From Planctomycetota bacterium (GTDB lineage Bacteria; Planctomycetota; UBA11346): a DNA stretch of 64,000 nucleotides. This document shows positions 1 through 8,358 of this stretch, piece by piece (position 1 is the stretch's first letter; each line of letters begins with the position of its first letter). The DNA is taken from positions 196,815 to 260,814 of the forward strand of contig BJHQ01000002.1 of NCBI GenBank assembly GCA_014193115.1, read 5' to 3'. The translations under genes were made by a program, and so were the position numbers. Under the pieces are notes generated by a model. It saw only the letters and a list, made by a program, of their open reading frames with translations. It was not told the DNA's origin and ran no database searches.

Positions 1-45
1 CCTCATGGCGGGATGACTCGACCTGGCCAGGGCTGATGATCCTGC

Positions 46-942
46 ATGGTCACCTATCAAACCCAGCGCGAAGACCCGCTCCTTGATCAGGCTCCGGCAT
101 TATCGGGGTGTGCGCCATTCATGCGCATCGTCCACGATTGTCGGACCGGACCGCGATTCGTCCTGAAAACGCGCCGGATCAGGGATCATGCCTTCCTGTA
201 TGTCCGTCGCGGTGTCGGCGAACTGACTTCCGGTCGTGATCGTCAGCTGCTTGGACCCGGTTCGTTGATCATGGTGCCGCCCGGTCCGGACCATGCCTTC
301 GATCTGTCAGATGCAGAAGGGGTCCAGATGTTCAACTGCCACTTCGATCCGGTCTGGCAGGCTGACTCGGCCCTGGTCGAACACCAATTCGACCCGCAAC
401 GTCCTGATCGTCGGTCCCCGATGCCCGGTGGTTTGTTTGCATCCAGGGTCATCGTCCACCAAGTCGGGATACCGGCCGCTTATGAAGCGAGATTCCTGGC
501 CATGGCCAGACGATTCCCTGCCATCGATGCCATGGGGGCTTTGGAGCTACGTGCTGCCGCGATCGAGCATATCGCCTGGACGTTGCGCGATCTTTCCGGC
601 AGAACCGTCATTGAAGACGACGACACTGCCTTGCAGCGGGCACGTAGGCGACTGGACGAGGCTCCAGGGCCCATCGGTCTGGCCGAGCTGGAAAAGGTCG
701 CGGGCATGGGCCGGACCCGCTTGTGCGCGGCCTTCCGCCGGCGTTTCGGGCTGAGTCCGATCGACTACCAGCGACACTCCCGGATCGAGCGGGCGAAGGC
801 CGACCTGGTCAGCGCCGATCTTCCCGTGAAGGCGGTGGCAGCCAGGGGCGGGTTCGCCTCGATCCATCATTTCACCAAGGTTTTCACCCGACTGGTCGGA
901 GAACCGCCGGCCGCCTACCAGCGCCGGATCAATCGGCGCTGA
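46..942 (+). CDS. AraC-family transcriptional regulator
   Basis: This is a 298-residue DNA-binding regulator. The N-terminal part (about residues 30-115) looks like the cupin-type effector-binding domain of AraC proteins, with a GPGSLIMVPPG strand motif. The C-terminal ~95 residues hold the double helix-turn-helix, including GMGRTRLCAAFRRRFG and the closing GEPPAAYQRR typical of the family. It converges on the FAD-dependent oxidoreductase at 967-2562 with only 24 bp between stops. The ATG at 46 is the first in frame; a later ATG at 121 is possible but would cut into the sensor domain. The effector is unknown. By family habit it probably activates a nearby carbohydrate gene, but no target can be shown here. 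Confidence 0.88.
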   Translation: MVTYQTQREDPLLDQAPALSGCAPFMRIVHDCRTGPRFVLKTRRIRDHAFLYVRRGVGELTSGRDRQLLGPGSLIMVPPGPDHAFDLSDAEGVQMFNCHFDPVWQADSALVEHQFDPQRPDRRSPMPGGLFASRVIVHQVGIPAAYEARFLAMARRFPAIDAMGALELRAAAIEHIAWTLRDLSGRTVIEDDDTALQRARRRLDEAPGPIGLAELEKVAGMGRTRLCAAFRRRFGLSPIDYQRHSRIERAKADLVSADLPVKAVAARGGFASIHHFTKVFTRLVGEPPAAYQRRINRR

Positions 943-966
943 GTCTGGATCGTTCGCATACGGTGT

Positions 967-2562
967 TTACCGGTCCGACGGTTTTCCATGGAGTTTCACC
1001 GGAGCGGCCAGGACCTGTCCGACTTCCACAAGGCGGGAGCGCAGCGCAGGCAGAGACACCTCCTGCACCGCCACGCCCTGGGCCACCGCCTGGCTGGCGG
1101 CGACGCCAGCGGATTCACCCAGGACCTGGAAGACCGGCTCCATGCGCGATGCGGCATAGGCGATGTAGCTGGCAGAGCAGCACACCGGCACCAGCAGATT
1201 GCTGCACTGCGCCGTCTCCGGCGTGAGTGCACGATAGGGGATGCCATAAGGTGTGCCGGTGCCGGCATTGCCACCGATGAACATGTTGCCTTCGGTGGCG
1301 ACCACCATCCGGCCGGTGGAGGTATCGTTGATGGCGATCCGTCGCACGGGATAGGTATCGACACCATACTGGCCGAGGCCCACGGCATCGTCGACGGTGG
1401 TGCGGTTCATCACATCGGCCTCGGTGAGCACATAGCGCCCCACCAGCCGCCGGGCGATGCGTACATACAGCTGATGCGGCCAGCCATCGGTGTCGGGGTG
1501 GTGGGTCCGGTCCAGTCCGAGGGCGGCGATCGCCGCCCGCCGGATCGGCGGAACCCGCTCATCCGTGGTCAAAAAATGATGGATGCCGCGCATCCAATCG
1601 ATGTGCGCCCGCCAGATCGCCGAACGTTCAGCATAGCCGCCATCCTGATAGCGGCGGCTGAGCCCGAGCGGCGCGATCGAGACCAGCGAGTGGCGCTGGT
1701 AGTTGTATTCGCCGTCATTGAGCCATCCCGGGAAGATCCCGCTGATCGCCTGGTCCTGGCCGTGGGCGACCAGATGGGCGACGAAGCGGCCGACCAGTTC
1801 GAAGCGTGCCGGATCGTAGTCTGCCGGAGGAGTGAACGGCACCCGCCGAGCCGGATCGCTGGTGACATAGAAACGGAAATTGTAGGCCTGGGTGTAGTCG
1901 TCGGCGGCGCCCTGCGGCTTGCCATGATCGGATTCGACCTGCCAGAGCAGCCCGCTGCCTGGATCGCCGGGAGCGATGAACGGATCGATCGGCGTCACAT
2001 TGGTCGGCTTGCCGACGCCGGCATACTGCTCGTGGTAGCGGTCGGAACCTTCACGGCCGATGGCGAAGGAGACCCCGGCACGGGCCATCAGATCGCCCTC
2101 ATAACTCGCATCGATGAAGCAGGACGCCGTGACCACCCGGCCCGGACCGGGCAGCGCCTCGGCCGGCGGCACGCCCCAGGCATCTGGTGGAGCGTGTTCG
2201 CAGCGCACTGAGACGATGCGGCTGCCATCCTTGCTGACTGCGGCGAGCCGATGCTCGTACAGCACCGGAATCCTGGCCTGGCTCAGACGTTCCAGGAAAT
2301 ACGCGCGGGTGGCGGCCGGGAGCTTGCCGCCGTGCAGGTTGGTCTCCCTGGCTAATCCGCCGATCGAGGACGGATTCGGGCAGTCTTGCAGGGGTTTGAT
2401 CCCGGCGCCGAGGATGCCGCCAACCCAGCGGCTCGGCTCGATGATCAGCACGGAGCGTCCCTCGCGCGCCACTGCCAGGGCGGCGGTGCAGCCGGCCGGG
2501 GTCGCGGCGTAGACGCAGACATCGACGTGAGCGGGAATATCGGCGGCGGTCAGTGTGGCCAT
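967..2562 (-). CDS. FAD-dependent oxidoreductase (FAD_oxidored / pfam12831 type)
   Basis: The product is a 531-residue flavoprotein. A dinucleotide-binding segment starts near residue 12 (VCVYAATPAGCTAALAVARE, followed by an acidic IIEPS strand end and WVGG). This variant of the GxGxxG fold is usual in the FAD_oxidored family common in Planctomycetes and Lentisphaerae; substrates are mostly unknown, probably sugars or sugar acids. The open frame extends upstream to 2772. I chose the ATG at 2562 because it has a strong GGAGG ribosome site 6-7 nt upstream and starts just before the Rossmann fold, whereas the longer N-terminus reads through intergenic repeat sequence. It is codirectional with the AraC gene at 2823-3632, its likely regulator. 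Confidence 0.85.
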   Translation of the reverse strand: MATLTAADIPAHVDVCVYAATPAGCTAALAVAREGRSVLIIEPSRWVGGILGAGIKPLQDCPNPSSIGGLARETNLHGGKLPAATRAYFLERLSQARIPVLYEHRLAAVSKDGSRIVSVRCEHAPPDAWGVPPAEALPGPGRVVTASCFIDASYEGDLMARAGVSFAIGREGSDRYHEQYAGVGKPTNVTPIDPFIAPGDPGSGLLWQVESDHGKPQGAADDYTQAYNFRFYVTSDPARRVPFTPPADYDPARFELVGRFVAHLVAHGQDQAISGIFPGWLNDGEYNYQRHSLVSIAPLGLSRRYQDGGYAERSAIWRAHIDWMRGIHHFLTTDERVPPIRRAAIAALGLDRTHHPDTDGWPHQLYVRIARRLVGRYVLTEADVMNRTTVDDAVGLGQYGVDTYPVRRIAINDTSTGRMVVATEGNMFIGGNAGTGTPYGIPYRALTPETAQCSNLLVPVCCSASYIAYAASRMEPVFQVLGESAGVAASQAVAQGVAVQEVSLPALRSRLVEVGQVLAAPVKLHGKPSDR

Positions 2563-2717
2563 GAGAACCTCCAGGGCGCGCCAGGGCGCGATCCGGACGT
2601 CGGATCGCATCGGCCCGGCAACCATGCGCCGATGCTGGTCGCAGACGGACCACCGCCATGGACTCGGCGCATCGCGACCTGGACTCCGATGCGGGTTCAA
2701 CCGGATGGACGCAGCTT

Positions 2718-2803
2718 GGGAACCGCCAAGACATGCACCCGCCCACGGATGGACGTCCAGCCAGCAGAGCACTTCCCAGGTTTTTCCTTGGCGTCTTGGA
2801 GGA
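2718..2803. repeat. Dispersed palindromic repeat, copy R1
   Basis: This is a shortened copy of the repeat family found at 13621, 20990, 30657, 35017 and 59881. The left end GAACCGCCAAGAC (2719-2732) and right end TTTTTCCTTGGCGTCTTGG (from 2781) are inverted versions of each other. The middle is reduced to about 48 bp and keeps the CACCCGCCCACGG-like part. It lies between the AraC gene and the FAD-dependent oxidoreductase. Confidence 0.75.
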
Positions 2804-2822
2804 GTATCCGCTGGTCAACGAT

Positions 2823-3632
2823 TCAAGGACCAGCGCTGCGATCCGCCAGCGGCGGCCGACCCCACAAGCGGCGATAGGCGCGGGAGAAATAGAACGGATC
2901 GGCAAAGCCGACGGCGCTGGCCACGGCGCTGACGGTCTGGCCTTGCTGGAGCAGAAGCCGCGCGGCGCGCAGCCTGGCACGGACCAGGTAATCCCGTGGC
3001 GTGCAGCCAGTGGCGGCACGGAAGGCGATGCGAAACCGGTTCGCGCTCAAGCCGGCGGCACGACGTGCCTCTGCCAGGACCTGCTCCCGGGCATGATGGG
3101 CGTCGATCCAGGCCGCGGCGGCGATCGCTGCCTGGGATCCCTCGTGCCGGCGGAAACTGTCGCCGACATTCGCCATGGCGGCGGAGAAGCGCGCCAGCAT
3201 CAGACGCGCAGCTTGCCTCGCGCACATGCCGTCGATCGGACGTGGCGAGCGCAGGTCGGTCAGCAGCCGGGCGATCTCCACGGCGGCGTCGATGCCGCCG
3301 CCGTGCACCAGGTGATGGCTGAACGGGACGGTCCGCATGCCGGTGAAGCTGAATTCGATCCAGGCCAAGCGGGTTGGTTCCATCGCCCGCCAACTGCGCC
3401 GGGCGCCGGTGTGCACCAGCAGACGGTGGTCGCGCTGCACGGCAAAGGTGTGACCTTCGATCTGATAGCTGAGGGATCCGTCGACCACTGCGATCAGCCG
3501 GGCGGTGGGAACCACGGCTTCGGACTGGTGGTGGCCGGCCGGGACCTCGATCTCCTGACCTCCTTCGATGAGCAGGTAGTCGATCAGGCGGGTGAGCAGG
3601 ACGACCGGATCGCCGGCGGAAGTTGAGGTCAC
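2823..3632 (-). CDS. AraC-family transcriptional regulator
   Basis: This 269-residue regulator has an N-terminal cupin-like arm (about residues 20-110, with PAGHHQSE and LLVHTGARRSW) and a C-terminal AraC DNA-binding domain from about residue 165. The second helix-turn-helix is recognisable as VASAVGFADPFYFSRAYRRLWG. The start used is a GTG at 3632; no better ATG lies upstream. It is followed on the same strand, after repeat R1, by the FAD-dependent oxidoreductase, which it may control. The effector cannot be read from the sequence. Confidence 0.88.
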   Translation of the reverse strand: MTSTSAGDPVVLLTRLIDYLLIEGGQEIEVPAGHHQSEAVVPTARLIAVVDGSLSYQIEGHTFAVQRDHRLLVHTGARRSWRAMEPTRLAWIEFSFTGMRTVPFSHHLVHGGGIDAAVEIARLLTDLRSPRPIDGMCARQAARLMLARFSAAMANVGDSFRRHEGSQAAIAAAAWIDAHHAREQVLAEARRAAGLSANRFRIAFRAATGCTPRDYLVRARLRAARLLLQQGQTVSAVASAVGFADPFYFSRAYRRLWGRPPLADRSAGP

Positions 3633-3719
3633 GTCGCTGGTCGCGGGCTGGATTCCGCGCAGGCCGCTATGACATGAGCGCCGGTGGCGACCCCGTTCAT
3701 GGCGCGGAGGGGAGGTCGC

Positions 3720-4046
3720 TCAGGCCGGACGGGCCGTGATGGAGAACAGGTTGTTGAGGCGCAGGATGGACAGGTTTCGGACGGTGCGGTTGTCAGGGTG
3801 GTGGAGGATGACCTGGGCCGCACCGGCACGGCTGAAGTGCTGATGGAGACGCACGAGCCCGGCGAAAAACGTCGATGAGAGCAGTCCAGTACGCGAGAGA
3901 TCGACCTTGACGCTGGTATAGACGCCGGTCGCTTGCTGGATGATCGCGCTGGACCAGTCCTGATGCAGGCTGCCGGTGTCGAAATCCCGATGGATGGAGA
4001 TGGTCAGGACGCCATTGGCGCTGTGCAGGTCGAAACCGGTGGCCAT
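3720..4046 (-). CDS. STAS-domain protein (anti-sigma factor antagonist-like)
   Basis: A small 108-residue protein matching a single STAS domain: strand GVLTISIHRDFD, then VKVDLSRTGLLSSTFFAGLVRLHQHF around the usual phospho-acceptor loop (LSRTGLLSS), then AAQVILHH. Proteins of this size usually take part in partner-switching with a serine kinase, but no kinase is nearby. A much longer open frame continues upstream to 4427. I rejected that extension because it is Arg-rich, overlaps the opposite-strand Nudix gene, and the ATG at 4046 has a GAGGAAG ribosome site. The gene diverges from the Nudix hydrolase with a 165-bp spacer. Confidence 0.7.
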   Translation of the reverse strand: MATGFDLHSANGVLTISIHRDFDTGSLHQDWSSAIIQQATGVYTSVKVDLSRTGLLSSTFFAGLVRLHQHFSRAGAAQVILHHPDNRTVRNLSILRLNNLFSITARPA

Positions 4047-4211
4047 GGTCTTCCTCGTTGCGGAACCATGCAGCCGTTCTTCTCGTTCGTCAATTCGCCG
4101 CTCGGCCATGCCTCGGTAGCCCCAGCCTTTCTCCCGACTGGATTTGACATTGCCACGGTTTCCGTCGGTCCAGGATGCCCAACGTGCACCGACCCCTTGA
4201 CTTTGTAAACG

Positions 4212-4772
4212 ATGGATGACATATCTCAAGCGATGTCCGTGACCTGCACGTCGACGGTGGAGCGCTGGGCCTCGCCGCGGTTCCGTCTGGTCGACGAGAC
4301 ATTCGCGACTCCGGCGGGCGCCATCACCAGGCCGGTGATCCACCATCCGGGCGCAGTGGCGATCCTCGCCCAGCCGACTCCGGATCAGGTCGTGCTGGTC
4401 CATCAATACCGTTACGCGCTGCGCCAATGGACTTGGGAAATCCCTGCCGGAACTCGTGAACCGGACGAGGATCCAAGTGTGACTGCCGGCCGCGAATTAC
4501 AGGAAGAAGCAGGCTTCCGCGCCGGACGGCTGGACGAACTCGTCCGCTTCCATCCGGCTCCTGGGGTCAGCGACGAGCTGCTGATCGTCTACCGGGCCAC
4601 CGGACTGGTACCGGTACCAGTGTCGCCCGATCACGGCGAGCTGATCCGCCCAGAGATGGTCGCCCTGGCCGACCTGCCAGCACGGCTGCGCGGATCGCCT
4701 CGCGATGCCAAGACGCTGCTCGCCTTGTGGCTTGGCGGACTGCTCAAGGTCAGCGACGTGGCGGCGCTATGA
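4212..4772 (+). CDS. Nudix hydrolase, ADP-ribose pyrophosphatase-like
   Basis: A 186-residue Nudix protein. The Nudix box (G-x5-E-x7-REUxEExGU) is intact: GTREPDEDPSVTAGRELQEEAGF at about residues 83-105, described here in pieces as G..E, then RELQEE and AGF. The segment before it, QYRYALRQWTWEIPAG, is typical of the ADP-ribose pyrophosphatase (NudF) branch, so hydrolysis of ADP-ribose or related sugar nucleotides is the best guess. The start is the ATG at 4212; a second in-frame ATG 21 bp later is possible. It stands alone between the divergent STAS gene and the Mla operon 106 bp downstream. Confidence 0.85.
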   Translation: MDDISQAMSVTCTSTVERWASPRFRLVDETFATPAGAITRPVIHHPGAVAILAQPTPDQVVLVHQYRYALRQWTWEIPAGTREPDEDPSVTAGRELQEEAGFRAGRLDELVRFHPAPGVSDELLIVYRATGLVPVPVSPDHGELIRPEMVALADLPARLRGSPRDAKTLLALWLGGLLKVSDVAAL

Positions 4773-4878
4773 CCACCGCCCGTGGATCGCATGTTGACCG
4801 ACTGGCAGCTGGATGCAGCGAACCCAGGGATTGCGGCTCCCCCATCGCCCGCCCCCAGTCCCTAGTCCCTGAAAAAAC

Positions 4879-5733
4879 ATGAGACGTTTCAGCGGAACCA
4901 ACACCGGTGAGCTGATCACCCGCTATGCCCGGGACGGCGGCACGACGGTGCTGTCGACCACCGGCCGGACCATCAACCGGCAGGCCAATGCTGCGGGCCG
5001 GGCGCTGATCCTGTTCCTCGACGCCATGCGCGCGGTGCGCGAAGTCGCCGGCAGCACTCGGCAACTGCTCCGTCAAATCGAGCATTCCGGCTTCGGTTCG
5101 CTGCTGGTGCTGTCGCTGATCGCCGGCCTGACCGGGATGATCATGGCGGTGCAGATCGGCTTCACGTTGAGCAGTTATGGCGTCGCGGACCAGCTCGGCG
5201 GATTGATCGCCATCACCTTCTGCCGGGAACTCGGACCGATCTGGGCGGCGGTGATCGTCCTCGCCCGGGTCGGGGCGGCGATGGCGGCGGAGCTCGGCAC
5301 GATGACCGTCAACGAAGAGGTCGACGCCCTGCGCATGATGTCGATCGATCCGGTGCGCTATCTGGTGATGCCACGGATCGTTGGCCTGATCGTGGTCATG
5401 CCGGTGCTCGCCCTGGTCGCGAACGCGGTGGGGATTCTCGGCGGCCTCGCGGTCGCCTCGGGCCAGTTCGAGCAGACCTCGGCCACGTATTTCCAAGGCA
5501 TCCAGAATCATCTGACCACCGGCGATGTGGTCAGCGGTCTGGTGAAGTCCTGCGTTTTCGGCGCGATCATCGGCACCATCGCCTGCGATCGCGGCCTGAC
5601 CACCAGCGACGGCGCTGAAGGTGTCGGCCGGTCGACCACGATGAGCGTGGTCTTCAATGTCATCTTCGTCCTGATCGCCGACCTGATCATGACCTGGTTC
5701 ATCCAGGTGCCGTTGAAGGTGGTGACCGGATGA
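4879..5733 (+). CDS. mlaE: MlaE-family ABC lipid-transport permease
   Basis: A 284-residue inner-membrane permease of the MlaE family. These proteins work with an MlaF ATPase and an MCE protein to move phospholipids between the membranes. Hydrophobic segments lie at about 75-100, 150-180, 185-205, 235-250 and 255-280. The family-typical stretch GPIWAAVIVLARVGAAMAAE and the MTVNEEVDALRMM loop, which contacts the ATPase, are both present. The N-terminal ~65 residues are an amphipathic lead-in. The stop overlaps the MlaF start (ATGA, 4 bp), so the genes are translationally coupled. No clear Shine-Dalgarno site precedes the ATG. Confidence 0.92.
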   Translation: MRRFSGTNTGELITRYARDGGTTVLSTTGRTINRQANAAGRALILFLDAMRAVREVAGSTRQLLRQIEHSGFGSLLVLSLIAGLTGMIMAVQIGFTLSSYGVADQLGGLIAITFCRELGPIWAAVIVLARVGAAMAAELGTMTVNEEVDALRMMSIDPVRYLVMPRIVGLIVVMPVLALVANAVGILGGLAVASGQFEQTSATYFQGIQNHLTTGDVVSGLVKSCVFGAIIGTIACDRGLTTSDGAEGVGRSTTMSVVFNVIFVLIADLIMTWFIQVPLKVVTG

Positions 5734-6665
5734 CCGACCGGCCCGGCAGCCGCACCGCCCTCGCCCAGGTCCTGCCTGAACGGACCTGGACCAAGGACGA
5801 GATCGAAGCCGCCGCGCCGTTGGCTCCGTTGCCGGCTGGCATCCAACCGGTGATCGCGATCCGCGACCTGCACAAAGGCTTCGGTTCGCGGAAAATCCTC
5901 CGCGGCATCGACCTCGACGTGCTGCGCGGCGAGACCTTGTGCATTCTGGGCGGATCGGGTTCGGGCAAGACGACCTTGATCCGCCACCTGATGGGCATGC
6001 TCAAGGCCGATGTCGGCACCATCCAGGTCGCACCAGCGCCAGCGGTCGCAGGCATGCCTTCGACTGAGGCCGGCTTCGAACTCGGTGCTGCCAATGAAGA
6101 GCAGTTGGCGACCTGGCGCAGGCGGCTCGGCGTGGTCTTCCAGGGGGCGGCGCTGCTCGGCTCGCTGACCGTGCTCGAAAACGTCGGGCTGCCCTTGGTC
6201 GAAGTCGATCACCGGCCAGCCAATGAAATCTATGAACGGGTGGTCGAGGCCCTGCGCCGGGTCTATCTGCCGGCCCAGGAGATCCTCCATCTCAAGCCGG
6301 CCAGCTTGTCCGGCGGCATGCGCAAACGGGTCGGCATCGCCCGGGCGATCATCCAGCGCCCTGAGATCATCCTGTATGACGAACCGACCACCGGACTCGA
6401 TCCGGTGACCGTCAGCGGGGTCAACGAATTGACCCTGGATCTGCAAAAGAAACTGGGAATCACCAGCATCGTCATCACCCATGACCTCGAAGCGGCATTC
6501 ACCATCGCTGATCGCATCGCCATGCTGTACCGCGGCCGGATCATCGCTATCGGCCCGACCGAAGAGTTCCGCCATTCGCCCAATCCGGCGGTGCAGCAGC
6601 TGCTCACCGGATCCACCCGCGGTCCGCTGACCGAAGCGTACCTGCAAGGCACCTCGGAATCCTGA
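5730..6665 (+). CDS. mlaF: MlaF-type ABC transporter ATP-binding protein
   Basis: This 311-residue ATPase energises the lipid transporter. It has Walker A GGSGSGKTT (about residue 75), the signature LSGGMRKRVGIARA, Walker B IILYDEPTTGLDP and the H-loop VITHDLEAAF. A ~40-residue N-terminal extension precedes the core. An insertion after Walker A (about residues 95-125, Ala-rich, ending before the Q-loop VFQGAALLGSLT) makes it somewhat longer than E. coli MlaF (about 270 residues). It overlaps mlaE by 4 bp and ends 2 bp before the MCE gene. Confidence 0.93.
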   Translation: MTDRPGSRTALAQVLPERTWTKDEIEAAAPLAPLPAGIQPVIAIRDLHKGFGSRKILRGIDLDVLRGETLCILGGSGSGKTTLIRHLMGMLKADVGTIQVAPAPAVAGMPSTEAGFELGAANEEQLATWRRRLGVVFQGAALLGSLTVLENVGLPLVEVDHRPANEIYERVVEALRRVYLPAQEILHLKPASLSGGMRKRVGIARAIIQRPEIILYDEPTTGLDPVTVSGVNELTLDLQKKLGITSIVITHDLEAAFTIADRIAMLYRGRIIAIGPTEEFRHSPNPAVQQLLTGSTRGPLTEAYLQGTSES

Positions 6666-6667
6666 CC

Positions 6668-8272
6668 ATGTCCACCGAGATCAAGGTCGGCCTGCTGTTC
6701 TTCCTCGCCATCGGCGTCGCGCTCTGGTTCACCATTTACGTCAACAAGGTCGGCGCGGGCGGCGGCGTCTACCAGATTTATTTTCCTCGGGTGGTGCGGC
6801 TCAAAGAGGGCGACCAGGTCAGCTACAATGGCGTGCGCGTCGGCATGGTCACCGAGGTCGCGCCTGACCTGATCGATGGCGAACCGTGGGTGCGGGTCGG
6901 ATTCAACCTCGACGCGGATCGTCGCGACAAGGTCTTGATCAACCCGGCGTCGCGCTACCGCATCGTCCAGGGCCTGCTCGGCGGATCCCAGCTCGACATC
7001 AGCAGCCGTTCCGGCCAGCCGATCACGCCAGAGCGCCTGACTGCGCTGCGTCCGCGCGGCGACGAGCCGGTCGGAATGGACGAGGCGTTCAACTCGATCC
7101 GCAACATGGTCGAGGAGAATCGCGAAAACCTGAAAGCCGCGATCAGCTCGGTGGACACCGGCATGCACAAGTTCGGCAAGGCCAGCGACGAAATCACCGC
7201 TGTGGTCAGTGAGAACCGGCCCGAGCTGAAACGGGCGATCTCCGCCATCGCCGATGCGGGAACTTCGGTGACCAAGATCATCGAGGAGAATCGCCCCGCT
7301 GTCACCGCCACCATCGCCAGCATCGACAAGGCCGCCAAACAGGTGGCCGAGCTGATCGCCGAGAACCGCCCAGCGTTGCAGAAGGCCATCGATCAATTCC
7401 CCGAGGCGGTGAAAAGCCTGATCGGCGCCGCGACCAAGGTCGACAAAGCCGCCAACGAAATCCAGGAAGCGGTCGCCGAGAACCGCAAGGATCTGCGCAC
7501 CACCCTGGAAAATGCCGCGAAGTTCAGCGACCGGCTGGTGACCATCGGCGAGGATGTCAAAGCCATCACCGGCCAGATCGCCAGCGGCAAGGGCACCATC
7601 GGCAAGCTCGTCTTCCAGGACGATCTCCACGACAAGACCGTCGCCGCCGTCGATTCCTTCAGTGCCCGCCTCGACGAGGTCAAACCGGTCACCCAGGGTC
7701 TGGGCCAGCTCAAATTCTTCGCTGGCCTGGATGTCGCCGGAAATGCTGCCGGAGCGAACTTCGGCACTGGCCTGGGCTATGCCTATCTGCGCATCGAGCC
7801 CAAGCCGTGGAAATTCTATGAAGGCGGCGTCAGCTACCGCACCGGTCCGACCGGCCGGGACGTCAAGCGCGATGATCCCGACAAGCTCGGCATCGACTTC
7901 AACCTCTTGATCGGTTGGCGGTTCCTGCCCGACGACCTGGAACAGACCTATCGTCTGACCCTCGCTGGCGGCGCCATCGACAGCAAGATCGGCGGCCTGA
8001 TCAGCACCACGCTGTATGGCGATCGCCTGACCGCGACCCTGCTGGTCCGTGGCAAGGACTATACCCGCCCCGCCGAAGACCGCCGGTTCGAAGACGGTGG
8101 CGCGGTCATGGTCCGGGCCTGGGCCGAGCTGCGGGTGTGGGAACGGGTCAGTGTCCAGATCGGCGGAACCGACCTGGCCAGCCGCAATCCTGGCGTGTGG
8201 TTCGGGCTGCGCGCCGAAATCCTCGACAACGACCTGCGCAACCTGACCGCGGTGAGCTCTCTGGCGCCGTGA
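6668..8272 (+). CDS. MCE-domain (MlaD-like) protein with coiled-coil and beta-rich C-terminus
   Basis: A 534-residue membrane-anchored substrate-binding partner of the MlaEF transporter. Residues 5-24 form the single N-terminal membrane helix. The MCE domain covers about 35-115 (LKEGDQVSYNGVRVGMV; LLGGSQLDI). Residues 135-300 are a long helical region with five ENR motifs (at 150, 182, 207, 232 and 271). Their spacings of 32, 25, 25 and 39 differ by multiples of seven, as expected for a heptad coiled coil with insertions. Residues ~345-534 are rich in alternating beta strands (FGTGLGYAYL, GIDFNLLIGWRFL, LISTTLYGDRL), suggesting an outer-membrane or barrel-like domain. E. coli MlaD is only about 180 residues. 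The barrel reading is an inference. Confidence 0.85.
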   Translation: MSTEIKVGLLFFLAIGVALWFTIYVNKVGAGGGVYQIYFPRVVRLKEGDQVSYNGVRVGMVTEVAPDLIDGEPWVRVGFNLDADRRDKVLINPASRYRIVQGLLGGSQLDISSRSGQPITPERLTALRPRGDEPVGMDEAFNSIRNMVEENRENLKAAISSVDTGMHKFGKASDEITAVVSENRPELKRAISAIADAGTSVTKIIEENRPAVTATIASIDKAAKQVAELIAENRPALQKAIDQFPEAVKSLIGAATKVDKAANEIQEAVAENRKDLRTTLENAAKFSDRLVTIGEDVKAITGQIASGKGTIGKLVFQDDLHDKTVAAVDSFSARLDEVKPVTQGLGQLKFFAGLDVAGNAAGANFGTGLGYAYLRIEPKPWKFYEGGVSYRTGPTGRDVKRDDPDKLGIDFNLLIGWRFLPDDLEQTYRLTLAGGAIDSKIGGLISTTLYGDRLTATLLVRGKDYTRPAEDRRFEDGGAVMVRAWAELRVWERVSVQIGGTDLASRNPGVWFGLRAEILDNDLRNLTAVSSLAP

Positions 8273-8358
8273 CCGTCAGCAGGACTCCATTGAGAAGTTG
8301 AGCCCAATCGATCACGGCTTTTTCAGCCACGGCGGTGAGGTCGAGATTGGCGCCGGCG

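Noticed and set aside
8273-8358. Possible C-terminal continuation of the hypothetical gene ending at 8359
   Set aside because: A neighbouring frame reads a plausible helix (LTAVAEKAVIDWAQLL), but joining it needs a frameshift right at the stop, and the convergent MCE gene leaves little room. Not enough evidence.
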